Source: Treponema putidum (lineage in GTDB: Bacteria; Spirochaetota; Spirochaetia; Treponematales; Treponemataceae). Taken from it: a DNA stretch of 64,000 bases. Location of the stretch: positions 1,535,694 to 1,599,693 of the forward strand of contig NZ_CP009228.1 in the NCBI RefSeq assembly GCF_000755145.1. The letters run 5' to 3'. The notes beneath the pieces are model-generated. The model ran no database searches, was not told the DNA's origin, and saw nothing but the letters and a program-made list of their open reading frames with translations. Position numbers and translations under genes: made by a program. Positions 18,040 to 26,492 of the stretch are shown in pieces. Each line of letters begins with the position of its first letter. The stretch's first letter is position 1.

Positions 18040-19116
18040 CTAAGCCGAACAATCACAGTCATCTACAAAGAGCAAAAACCAATTATTTTCAATATCAAAA
18101 AAGTAAAATGTCTTTTTGATAAAGCCGCCGTCTAAGATAACTATTTTTAAGATTGCCTTATAGTTTTTTGGTAAGTCTATTTTTAAGTTCTGTATTTCAT
18201 CGCTTTCAAAACTTGCAGGATCAACGGCTGTAGGGATTTCTTTGACAATAGCACAATATACGCCGTCTTTATCTTTAGATTCTTCACAAAAACCGCCGTC
18301 AGGCATTCGATTATAAAATGGGATGGATCCTCCGAATTTATTGGCTGAGGGTATGGTAGAAAAATCGGTGCTTTCATCAAAGCCGAAACCGTCCTCTGCC
18401 GAAAAAAGAAGAGGAGCGGACCCGGGATTATAGAAACGTCTTATGCCGTAATCAGGGTGAACAAAATCGGCTAATTTTGGGCTTGAATTTTTTAAAAGGA
18501 GATTAAAGTTATTTTCCCAATACACATTTGATAAAAAAGAAAAAGCAAAGGAAATAAGATTTCCCTCATCATAAGATTTTTCATCCTGAGAGTTTGTATC
18601 TTCAATTTCTTCTTGAGAAAGCGAGGCGGAGGTCAGCTCAAAAGAATCTATTACATGAGTTAAAATATCCCTATATGTATCATAATCTTTTTTATTATAT
18701 TCAAATCTTATTGTATAAAATTTTTCGTTTATAGCGAATGTCTGACAAAAAAACATTTTGTCCTTTGAATAGCCTTTTAAAACAAAACCGTCACGTCCCA
18801 TATTTTTATCGCTTACCGTAAATCTTTCAGCTTCTTTTTTTTCATAAAGGTCAGCGGTTTTAAAAATAAACTCGGGGCTTAATTCTTTTAAGGCAGAAAC
18901 GGAAACCGATAAACTTACCTCTCCGTCATTGCTTGTAAAGACTTGTTCCTCCGAAGAACTTTTGACCGGTTTTAAAATTTCTGAAGGGTAGTCGATTTCA
19001 TAACCTTCTTGTGTATTTGTGTAGGTTAAATACTTTCCTGTAAATTCCGGATCTTGTTTTGAACAGGATATAAAAATTAAGCCAAAAACAGCAAAAAAAA
19101 CTTTTCTTAGATTCAA
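18040..19116 (-). CDS. Hypothetical lipoprotein
   Basis: Secreted lipoprotein of 358 residues, no recognised domain. I start at TTG 19116 because it has GGGAGA 5 bases upstream and opens directly into NLRKVFFAVFGLIFISC, a lipoprotein signal; the longer frame adds nine residues with no support. The middle resembles a PsbP/DUF1795-like fold (YEIDYPSEI, then FYTIRFEYNKKDYDTYRDIL), and the C-terminal 100 residues resemble a nuclear-transport-factor-like domain. It ends DDCDCSA-TAG, and the same frame continues for 26 plausible codons (GKTLDDYRKERLKKY) to a TGA at 17959, so the TAG may be a recent nonsense mutation. Confidence 0.75.
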   Translation of the reverse strand: MNLRKVFFAVFGLIFISCSKQDPEFTGKYLTYTNTQEGYEIDYPSEILKPVKSSSEEQVFTSNDGEVSLSVSVSALKELSPEFIFKTADLYEKKEAERFTVSDKNMGRDGFVLKGYSKDKMFFCQTFAINEKFYTIRFEYNKKDYDTYRDILTHVIDSFELTSASLSQEEIEDTNSQDEKSYDEGNLISFAFSFLSNVYWENNFNLLLKNSSPKLADFVHPDYGIRRFYNPGSAPLLFSAEDGFGFDESTDFSTIPSANKFGGSIPFYNRMPDGGFCEESKDKDGVYCAIVKEIPTAVDPASFESDEIQNLKIDLPKNYKAILKIVILDGGFIKKTFYFFDIENNWFLLFVDDCDCSA

Positions 19117-19175
19117 GATATTTCTCCCATAAAAAGTCAACAAACAAAATCGGCCTTTGTAAAAAAAATTAAAGG

Positions 19176-19207
19176 GAACCTCTAAAAACTTCTGTTCTTA
19201 GAGGTTC
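19176..19207 (-). terminator. Terminator of hutU
   Basis: GAACCTCTAA and TTAGAGGTTC form a perfect 10-bp stem followed on the minus strand by CCCTTTAATTTTTTTT. It begins 9 bases after the hutU stop. Confidence 0.78.
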
Positions 19208-19216
19208 AGCTTCATT

Positions 19217-21244
19217 TTATTTTTTGTACTTTTGCTCGACAAGGCGTTTTACCATATTTTCATCCGCGATAAACGGAATGGTGATGTGTCCTTTGCCGGA
19301 ATAGTTCTTGTTGTATTCGATGCTGGTCGTAATCGAATTTTGATTGCGTGCCCAGTTACGGCGGGCTACGCCTCCCATTACGTCCCACATAATGGCCGAT
19401 TTGATAATCTCGTCAACCCGTTCGCTTCCGTCAAGCACGAGTCCGAAGCCTCCGTTAATGGATTTTCCGATACCTACACCGCCGCCGTTGTGGAGGGCTA
19501 CAAGGCTCATTCCTCTGGCAGCGTTTCCGGCATAGCATTGTACGGCCATGTCTGCCATTACGTTACTTCCGTCCTTGATATTGGAAGTTTCGCGGAAAGG
19601 TGAATCGGTGCCGCTTACGTCGTGGTGGTCTCGTCCCATCATAACGGGGCCGATTTCGCCCTTGCGAACCATTTCGTTAAACTTTAAGGCAATGTCGCGT
19701 CTTCCTTCAGCATCTTGATAAAGAATTCTGGCCTGAGTTCCTACAACGAGCTTATTCTTTTTGGCATCGCGTACCCAGTAGTAGTTGTCCCTGTCCTGTC
19801 CGCGGCGGTCGGGATTGATGCAGCTCATTGCGGCGGCATCCGTCTTGTCCAAGTCTTCAGGTTTTCCGGACAAGCATACCCAGCGGAAGGGGCCGTAACC
19901 GTAGTCAAAGAGTTCGGGGCCCATAAGATCTTCTACATAAGAGGGGAAGATAAAGCCGTCTTTTTCATCGATTCCGTTTTTGGAAACATCCTTTGCGCCC
20001 GCATCAAATACAGCTTTGAGGAAGGAGTTTCCGTAGTCGAAAAAGTATGTTCCTCTCGAAGAAAGAATTTTGATAAGCTCAAAGTGGTGCTTTAATGTAG
20101 AATCTACTCTCTTGCAGAATTCTTCACGGTTTTCATAGAGGAGCTTAGTTCTTTCTTCAAAGGTCATCTTTTCGGGACAATAGCCGCCCTCGTATGGTGC
20201 ATGGCAGGAGGTTTGATCCGAAAGGAGGTCGATGTGAACGTTTTTGTCTACACAATATTGAAGAAGGTCTACAATGTTGCCGTGATAAGCGATTGAGATA
20301 GGCTCCTTCTTTTTTAGGTACTCGTCTACCTTTTTAAAGATTTCATCCAAATTATCGGACATTTCGTGAACCCAGCCTTGTTCAAGACGGGTATTGATTC
20401 TCGATTTATCGACTTCGGCAAAAACACCGACAGCATTTGCAATTTCGCAGGCCTTGGGTTGGGCTCCCGACATTCCGCCCAAGCCGGAAGAAATAAAGAG
20501 CTTTCCCTTTAAGTCGCCGTCGCTTGCGACTCCCAGTTCCTTGCGGCCTGCTGTGAGGATTGTATTAAATGTTCCGTGAACTATACCCTGCGGGCCGATA
20601 TACATCCAGCCGCCGGCCGTCATCTGGCCGTAGTTGGCAACACCCATTTCTTCCGCGACTTCCCAGTCCTTGTAATTGTCAAACATACCTATCATAAGGC
20701 CGTTTGTAATTATAACTCGCGGAGCTTCAGGCTTTGAAGGGAAGAGGCCTAAGGGGTGCCCCGATTCCATAACAAGGGTTTGATCTTCGGTTAATTCTTC
20801 CAAGTATTTTTTGATGAGGCGGTACTGGAGCCAGTCATGACAAACCGAGCCCGTTTCACCGTAGGTTACAAGCTCATAGGGGTAGAGGGCGACATCGAAG
20901 TCAAGGTTGTTGTCTATCATAACCTGCATAGCCTTTGCTGCGAGGCACTTACCCTTGTACTCATCTATGGGTTTTCCGTAAATATTTCCGTGGGGCCTGT
21001 AGCGGTAAGCATAAATTCGGCCGTAGGTAAAAAGTTCGTCCAAAAACTCCGGAGCCAGCTTTTCATGAAGTTCTTCCGGCACATAGCGGAGAGCGTTTTT
21101 TAAGGCTGTTTCCGTTTGAGCCTTTGTCAAGTTAAAGCCCCTGCTCGGTGCTCTTCTTATTCCTTTTTCAAAAACAGGGTCGGGAGGAAGCGTTGCATCA
21201 AGTTTGATTGTCATCGCAGATGCGATTTCTTTGTTTGTAACCAT
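19217..21244 (-). CDS. hutU: Urocanate hydratase
   Basis: Second enzyme of histidine degradation, converting urocanate to imidazolonepropionate with tightly bound NAD. The 675 residues correspond to the long form of the enzyme, not the ~555-residue Bacillus/Pseudomonas form. Motifs include GQMTAGGWMYIGPQGIVHGT, the NAD-binding GLGGMSGAQPKA and YCPEKMTFEERT. Start ATG has AAAGGAG 10 bases upstream and a good promoter at 21299-21327. Monocistronic, with its own terminator; other hut genes are not in the window. It is distinctly more G+C-rich than its neighbours, which suits a highly expressed catabolic gene. Confidence 0.96.
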   Translation of the reverse strand: MVTNKEIASAMTIKLDATLPPDPVFEKGIRRAPSRGFNLTKAQTETALKNALRYVPEELHEKLAPEFLDELFTYGRIYAYRYRPHGNIYGKPIDEYKGKCLAAKAMQVMIDNNLDFDVALYPYELVTYGETGSVCHDWLQYRLIKKYLEELTEDQTLVMESGHPLGLFPSKPEAPRVIITNGLMIGMFDNYKDWEVAEEMGVANYGQMTAGGWMYIGPQGIVHGTFNTILTAGRKELGVASDGDLKGKLFISSGLGGMSGAQPKACEIANAVGVFAEVDKSRINTRLEQGWVHEMSDNLDEIFKKVDEYLKKKEPISIAYHGNIVDLLQYCVDKNVHIDLLSDQTSCHAPYEGGYCPEKMTFEERTKLLYENREEFCKRVDSTLKHHFELIKILSSRGTYFFDYGNSFLKAVFDAGAKDVSKNGIDEKDGFIFPSYVEDLMGPELFDYGYGPFRWVCLSGKPEDLDKTDAAAMSCINPDRRGQDRDNYYWVRDAKKNKLVVGTQARILYQDAEGRRDIALKFNEMVRKGEIGPVMMGRDHHDVSGTDSPFRETSNIKDGSNVMADMAVQCYAGNAARGMSLVALHNGGGVGIGKSINGGFGLVLDGSERVDEIIKSAIMWDVMGGVARRNWARNQNSITTSIEYNKNYSGKGHITIPFIADENMVKRLVEQKYKK

Positions 21245-21298
21245 AATCGTGATCTCCTTTAATATTAAAAATTACATAATTTCTTTATATAGAACCTA

Positions 21299-21327
21299 AG
21301 TATAACACGAAGGCGGAAAATATTCAA
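21299..21327 (-). promoter_or_regulatory. Sigma-70-type promoter of hutU
   Basis: Minus strand TTGAAT (21322-21327), 17-base spacer, TATACT (21299-21304). The start codon is about 55 bases downstream. Confidence 0.6.
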
Positions 21328-21359
21328 GGTTTAGTTTTATAACTAATGTCTACAAACCA

Positions 21360-21833
21360 GAGAAGGTACCCCCTAGCCGCAGCATAAAAGCTATGGCAAA
21401 ATGGAATCGTCACAAACCAAAAAAAGCGGGACATGAGGGAAATTAAAGCTAAGTATAAGTTCTGTCAAAAACTATAGGTTGGTATTAAATATTTAGACGA
21501 TATACCGGAAAGTGACCGGAAGGATCATTTTGATCATAGGCAGGGATAACCGTCTTTATCGACGACTGAGTAAGGTATCTCAGTGTCGGCAATACACACA
21601 GTCGAAACCTAATAGCCGAATATCTCACTTACTTTTATCGTAGATTGAATTATTATTCTTATCAATTCGTAATTGCCTGTTTGTTCAACCCACTATTATT
21701 TTCCCCTTGTCCGCATCTTTGTTCCTATGATTAATTTTTCATTCGCCACATCCATCTCTGCTTTTGTTATAGGGACATTTTAATGGTACCTACAAGGGGA
21801 AAATATAATTATATTAAACAGAATGCAGAAAAA
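21360..21833. other. Long gene-free stretch, possibly degenerate
   Basis: Nearly 500 bases between hutU and the radical SAM gene without a supported reading frame on either strand. It holds short inverted repeats (CTGAG/CTCAG around 21565-21582, TGATC/GATCA near 21524-21536) and is flanked by GGTACC sites at 21366 and 21785. It may be the remains of an inserted element, but I recognise no transposase motif. Confidence 0.35.
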
Positions 21834-23246
21834 TCAATTCATTGCTTCTTTACGTCTTTGTTCCGTTTTTACAAAAACCATCTCTTTGTCTTGCAGCGGG
21901 ACATTGCGTCCGCTTTTTTTCCAAAGATCATTAGCAACTGGTTTCCATTCCTCTGCAAAAGATTTACATTTAGCACAAAGAGCAAAAGCATCTTCTTCCG
22001 CTTCACAATCGGTACTATGAGCTCCTGATGCTTTTACCATTTTTGCCAAAGCTTGATTATTTTCCATGAGCGGGCATGGCCTTAAATGGTTATCACTAAA
22101 AGGTTGATTTTCATGATATGCCATAAATAAGGGAGACTTTAACACATCCAATATCTTTTTTTCACGTACATTTGAATCGCTATAGTGAATAAATGCGCAA
22201 GGTTCAGCATCTCCATTTGCGTTTATATGGAAATAATGTTTACCGCCTGCAATACATCCACTAATGTATTCTCCATCATTTTGAAAGTCTATTAAGAATA
22301 TAGGTTTTTCGGATCTCCATCTTCGGATTGTATTATACATTTTAACTCTTTGTTCGGGTGTTACCAATAAATCTGTTGGAGCACTTTTACCGACAGGCAT
22401 GTATGTAAAATACCAACCAAAAAAAGCACCTTTTTCTATCATTTTATCGACATATTCTTCTGAAGTAACGGAGTCGATATTATTGTGATGATAACAAGTA
22501 GAAAAACCAAATGGAAGTTTTCTTTCCCGTAAAATATCCATTCCTCGCATAACTCTTGCATAAGTTCCTTTTCCTCGTCGTGCATCCGTAGCTTCTTCGC
22601 TTCCTTCAACACTTATTGCAGGGAAAAAGTTTTTAACTTCAAGCATTTGATCGGCAAACTTTTCATCAATTAACGTTCCGTTGGTAAATGCCAAAAAGTC
22701 ACAGTCATTATGCTTTTTGCAAAGCTTGATAATATCATCTTTTCTTACTAGGGGTTCACCTCCCGAAAAAAGATAAAAATAAATTCCGAGGTCTTTTCCT
22801 TGTTTGATGATATCATCAAGTAGTTCAAACTCCATATTAAGTTTGTTTCCATACTCGGCAGCCCAACAACCGATACAATGTAAATTACATGCCGATGTGG
22901 GGTCCATTAAAATTGCCCAAGGAACATTGCACCCATATTTCTCCGAAATGCTATGTCTTTTTTCATTCCCCCGAATAGAAGAATTGACGATAAAATTACG
23001 AATAAACTTAGCTCTCACTCCATCATCTACCTCCTTATAACTCTTGCAGATTAACTTGTGCCAATTATTATCAGGTTCCTTCATAATATTCCGCAACATA
23101 TCATAGGTTTTCTGATAGTAATGCTTCCTATCAAAGCGTTCAAGCCAAGCAAGTGCTTGCGGCACTTTAATCTCAGGATCTCCCTGTACAAACTTAACAG
23201 CAAATTTACCGGCAAGTCTTGCCCCCATCATAGTAGAAAAACTCAT
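21834..23246 (-). CDS. Radical SAM protein with C-terminal cysteine-rich region
   Basis: Radical S-adenosylmethionine enzyme, 470 residues. The [4Fe-4S] motif is in SACNLHCIGCWAAEYG (CxxxCxxC, about residues 123-130), and FSGGEPLVRK is the SAM-binding GGE motif. The C-terminal third has spaced cysteines (ISGCIAGGKHYF, PCAFIHY, RPCPL, STDCEAEEDAFALCAKC), which resemble auxiliary cluster ligands of SPASM or HpnH-like proteins. Substrate is unknown. Directly upstream on the same strand lies a truncated ABC exporter gene, the kind of partner expected for a peptide-modifying enzyme, so a decayed peptide-maturation cluster is possible. Confidence 0.88.
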   Translation of the reverse strand: MSFSTMMGARLAGKFAVKFVQGDPEIKVPQALAWLERFDRKHYYQKTYDMLRNIMKEPDNNWHKLICKSYKEVDDGVRAKFIRNFIVNSSIRGNEKRHSISEKYGCNVPWAILMDPTSACNLHCIGCWAAEYGNKLNMEFELLDDIIKQGKDLGIYFYLFSGGEPLVRKDDIIKLCKKHNDCDFLAFTNGTLIDEKFADQMLEVKNFFPAISVEGSEEATDARRGKGTYARVMRGMDILRERKLPFGFSTCYHHNNIDSVTSEEYVDKMIEKGAFFGWYFTYMPVGKSAPTDLLVTPEQRVKMYNTIRRWRSEKPIFLIDFQNDGEYISGCIAGGKHYFHINANGDAEPCAFIHYSDSNVREKKILDVLKSPLFMAYHENQPFSDNHLRPCPLMENNQALAKMVKASGAHSTDCEAEEDAFALCAKCKSFAEEWKPVANDLWKKSGRNVPLQDKEMVFVKTEQRRKEAMN

Positions 23247-23399
23247 ATTAGTACCTCCATACTGTATATAGTATAAGTGTACTACTTTTATCTTTATAAG
23301 TCAAATATAGATTACAGTTATGCCCTGTCTACTATAAATTGTAAGAGGTATTTAAGCCGATTATTGTTGACAAATTATTAAAAAAATATCATCATGTAT

Positions 23400-23723
23400 T
23401 TAGTAGTTTGGTTTGCGATTCTTAATGAGGGGGATACCTTCTATCTTCAAATCCCAATTTCTATAGGTATAATCCAAGGTCCTATAGCGGCTATCATCGT
23501 AAACAACATAGTTACCGACATAAAATGTTGCGACATACCAAAATGATTTTCCCGCAGCTAAAAGATCAACGACTTCTTTGGGAAAATACACATAAAAAAA
23601 ATCATCAATAGGTTCCAATAATGCGGAAGTCAATAGAACCACAAAAAAATAAAGTTGGGCGTACTTCCGATACGGGCGGCATAACCAAAAAATATTTTTT
23701 AATCTTTTACCGAAATGCTTCAT
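23400..23723 (-). pseudogene. Truncated ABC exporter, N-terminal fragment
   Basis: A 107-residue frame starting MKHFGKRLKNIFW that matches the first membrane segments of fused ABC exporters (FFVVLLTSALLEPIDDFFYV, then PKEVVDLLAAGK). After about residue 75 it turns into unrelated sequence (DDSRYRTLDYTYRNWDLK) and stops. Neither the remaining helices nor an ATPase domain is found in the gap to the radical SAM gene. It is a remnant left by an internal deletion. Confidence 0.65.
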
Positions 23724-23800
23724 TTTATTTATATACTCCCTCCATTGAGAATCACACATAAAGAACATAGGATGTCAAATCAACAGATGTTTTTAGCTCT

Positions 23801-24343
23801 TTATAAATCAAACTGAAGAAGCTGGCAGTTTTTGATTTCTAGTCTTTCCAATTCTTCTTGTGAATAAGATTTAAAATATGTGCAGATCATAGTACTTATC
23901 ATTCCGTGACAAACAAAAAGCACATTTTCATTTTTATGTTTTGTTTTGACCTCTTCAATTATACCGTAGGCACGATGTGCAGTCTGTACCAAGGATTCTC
24001 CTTGCGAAAATCTAAAAAAAGGATTGTCGGTTATTTTTAAAAATTCAGGCTTTCTCCAATCCTCTCCTTCAAAGGTTCCGAAATTTATTTCTTTTAATCG
24101 GTCATCTATTTTCGCTTTTATACCCAAGGCTTTTTCGATATAAGCTGCCGTTGCTACGGCTCTTTTAAGCGGGGACACATAGATAAGGCTGATCTTATTT
24201 TTATCCTGTTCGGCAGCAAGGCGTTCGGCGAGTTCTTTTGCTTGGGCTTTTCCTTTTTCTGTAAGAGAAGCTTCGGAAACACCGCAAGCCATCATCTTAG
24301 AATTCCAGTCGGTTTCACCGTGACGTACAACAAAAAGTTTCAT
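23801..24343 (-). CDS. Histidine phosphatase family (phosphoglycerate mutase-like) protein
   Basis: 180-residue phosphatase of the branch-1 histidine phosphatase superfamily. The catalytic RHGETDWN is at residues 8-15, the second conserved arginine is in SPLKRAVATA, the acid is in FGTFEGEDW, and the second histidine is in LFVCHGMIS. Length fits small cobalamin-phosphatase or broad-specificity phosphatase members, not true phosphoglycerate mutase (about 250 residues). Substrate is unknown. It follows uvrC on the same strand after a 139-base gap. Confidence 0.88.
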   Translation of the reverse strand: MKLFVVRHGETDWNSKMMACGVSEASLTEKGKAQAKELAERLAAEQDKNKISLIYVSPLKRAVATAAYIEKALGIKAKIDDRLKEINFGTFEGEDWRKPEFLKITDNPFFRFSQGESLVQTAHRAYGIIEEVKTKHKNENVLFVCHGMISTMICTYFKSYSQEELERLEIKNCQLLQFDL

Positions 24344-24482
24344 GCAAAAATTATATGTTTTTTAAGCTTAAAGGGCAAGGGCTAATGTGTAGTTGAGAGC
24401 ATCTTCAATTACACATTTACTTATCCATTTTGCAGAGAGTGTATCTGCACTGACTTTACGCCGATGTTTTTTAATCGGGATT

Positions 24483-26480
24483 TTAATTTTGGCTGTTTCC
24501 CTTTACCGATGCCAAAACTTCTTCTGCTTGTTTTAAAGAAATCTTTGCCGTTTCTGAAAGGGCTTGAGCTGTTGTGTTTTTTAGGCCTTCCATATTGCCG
24601 AAGGCCTTTAATAAAGAGAAAGCTCTTTTTTTGCCGATGTGGGGAAGGCCTTCAAATTCCGTTTTAAGTTTATTTGCTCTGCGCAGCTTATTGTTCCTTG
24701 TGTTTGAAAAACGGTGTGCCTCGTCACGGATTCTTTGGAGAAGGCGGAGGGCATCGCTTCTTCTGGGTAAGATCACAGGTTCCGAATTGTGCGGAAAATA
24801 AACTTCTTCATTTTTTTCGGCAAGGCCGATAACCGGAATGCCGAGATCGAGGGCGTTTACAATTTTGCTTGCCGCATTTACCTGCCCAATGCCTCCGTCT
24901 ATAAGAATTAGGTCCGGAAGGTCGGCTCCCTCGTTGACAAGGCGGGTATAGCGGCGGGCTATTACCTCCCTCATTGAAGCATAGTCATCGATTATGCCGT
25001 CAGTATTTTTTAACCTGAATATCCTGTAATTCTTTTTGTCGGGGTTTCCTTCTTTAAAGGAAATCAGAGCAGCGACCGTAAAGGTGCCGCCTAGGTGAGC
25101 AATGTCGAAGCCCTCGATACGCTGCGGAAGGCAGGGCAGGTTAAGCCTTTTTTGCAAGTCTTCAACGGCGGCGAAATCTCCCTGTTCTCTTAGACGGCGC
25201 AGAGCATCTTCTTTTGCGTTAAAGCGAGCCATCTTTAAGGCTGCCTTGTGGTGCTTAATTTCAGCCGGAGAAAGATTTAGTCTTTTTTCTTGGACAGCCA
25301 AAGGTGCCGGCTCTTTAACAGTGTAGTCAATTTTTTTGGAAGCCGCTTCTTCAATTTCTTCAGAGGTTGCTGTTCCGAATGCGGTTTCTATTTTGGAGCT
25401 TGCAGTTTCTTCTGCTGTAATATTTTCTTTTTCTAAAGGAATGATGCTTATCCTTGTCTTAGCGTGAAGCTCCTCATTGAGCCATTTTTCGATGAGGGCA
25501 TTTCCATCGGCAGCTTGCGGAATAAATATTTTAGGCGGAACTTCGTTTGCCGAAGTGTAATAAGCCGATATAAATTCGGATAGAATTTCTCCTTCTTCTT
25601 TTAAGCTATGCGAACGATAAAGGTCGCGGCCGACAAGCCGTCCGTTTCTCATTTTTAGAACGGCTATGCTGACCATGGTTCCTTCAAAGGCCCATGCAAT
25701 GTAGTCGCGGCTTTCTGGGTCCATGTCTTGAACTATGTTTTGTCCGCGGAGAGCATAGACTGCCTGTATTCCGTCACGGAGGCGGGCGGCTTTTTCAAAC
25801 TCTTTTTTTTCTGCCGCTTCTTTCATCTTTTCTTTTAGGGCGGCAGATACTTCTCCCATTTCGCCTTCTAAGAGCATGGTAATTTCTTCTATATCTTTGC
25901 CGTATTCTTCTGCACTTATCTTGCCGCAGCAGGGAGCCTTGCATCTTCCGATATGAAAATAAAGGCAAGGAGTTTCTCTTTTTTTTAATCTCTTGCATTG
26001 GCGCAGGGTATAATTATGTTTTATGAGAGCTAAAAACATATCGACGGCTGAAACATTCGGAAAGGGGCCGAAATATTTTGAGCCGTCATTTTTAATGTTC
26101 CTTGTGCGGTAAAGTTTTGGAAATTCTTCATTGGTTAATTTTAAAACAGGATAGGTTTTTCCGTCTTTTAGATTTATATTGTATCTCGGTTTATGTTTTT
26201 TGATTAGAGTATTTTCCAAGAGAAGTGCTTCATATTCATTTTCTGTTTGAATGTACTCGATTGAATCGGCACGGGAAACAAGGATGCGGGTTTTAATATC
26301 CCTGTTCGATGTAAAATAAGAACTGAGGCGGTTCTTTAAAGATTTAGCCTTCCCGACATAGATGACCGTTCCTGCCTTATCTTTCCAAAGGTAAACCCCG
26401 CTCGTTTTCGGGGCCGAGAGAGCAACCGCATGCAGTTTTTCGCGAACATTGTTTTTTTCCATAAATGAAGATTGTTCCAT
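24483..26480 (-). CDS. uvrC: UvrABC system protein C
   Basis: Dual-incision nuclease of nucleotide excision repair, 665 residues. In order: GIY-YIG domain (SGVYLWKDKAG, VIYVGKAKSLKNRL, residues about 25-50), a cysteine-rich linker (CKRLKKRETPCLYFHIGRC), a UVR motif (KKEFEKAARLRDGIQAV), an RNase H-like C-terminal nuclease (RIEGFDIAHLGGT, DLILIDGGIGQVNAA) and a helix-hairpin-helix end (LPHIGKKRAFSLLKAFG). Start could be 26480 or the ATG at 26462; neither has a strong ribosome binding site. A linker insert around 370-400 is Glu/Ala/Thr-rich. It is 12 bases downstream of the AAA/PD-(D/E)XK gene in the selA-led operon. Confidence 0.96.
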   Translation of the reverse strand: MEQSSFMEKNNVREKLHAVALSAPKTSGVYLWKDKAGTVIYVGKAKSLKNRLSSYFTSNRDIKTRILVSRADSIEYIQTENEYEALLLENTLIKKHKPRYNINLKDGKTYPVLKLTNEEFPKLYRTRNIKNDGSKYFGPFPNVSAVDMFLALIKHNYTLRQCKRLKKRETPCLYFHIGRCKAPCCGKISAEEYGKDIEEITMLLEGEMGEVSAALKEKMKEAAEKKEFEKAARLRDGIQAVYALRGQNIVQDMDPESRDYIAWAFEGTMVSIAVLKMRNGRLVGRDLYRSHSLKEEGEILSEFISAYYTSANEVPPKIFIPQAADGNALIEKWLNEELHAKTRISIIPLEKENITAEETASSKIETAFGTATSEEIEEAASKKIDYTVKEPAPLAVQEKRLNLSPAEIKHHKAALKMARFNAKEDALRRLREQGDFAAVEDLQKRLNLPCLPQRIEGFDIAHLGGTFTVAALISFKEGNPDKKNYRIFRLKNTDGIIDDYASMREVIARRYTRLVNEGADLPDLILIDGGIGQVNAASKIVNALDLGIPVIGLAEKNEEVYFPHNSEPVILPRRSDALRLLQRIRDEAHRFSNTRNNKLRRANKLKTEFEGLPHIGKKRAFSLLKAFGNMEGLKNTTAQALSETAKISLKQAEEVLASVKGNSQN

Positions 26481-26492
26481 TTTTAAAATAAT

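Noticed and set aside
18040-18042. TAG in the lipoprotein as pyrrolysine
   Set aside because: No reason to expect the pyrrolysine system in a treponeme, and none of its genes are seen; a nonsense mutation is simpler.
21360-21833. Group II intron, riboswitch or transposase remnant
   Set aside because: No domain V-like hairpin, known riboswitch core or transposase motif could be recognised in either orientation.
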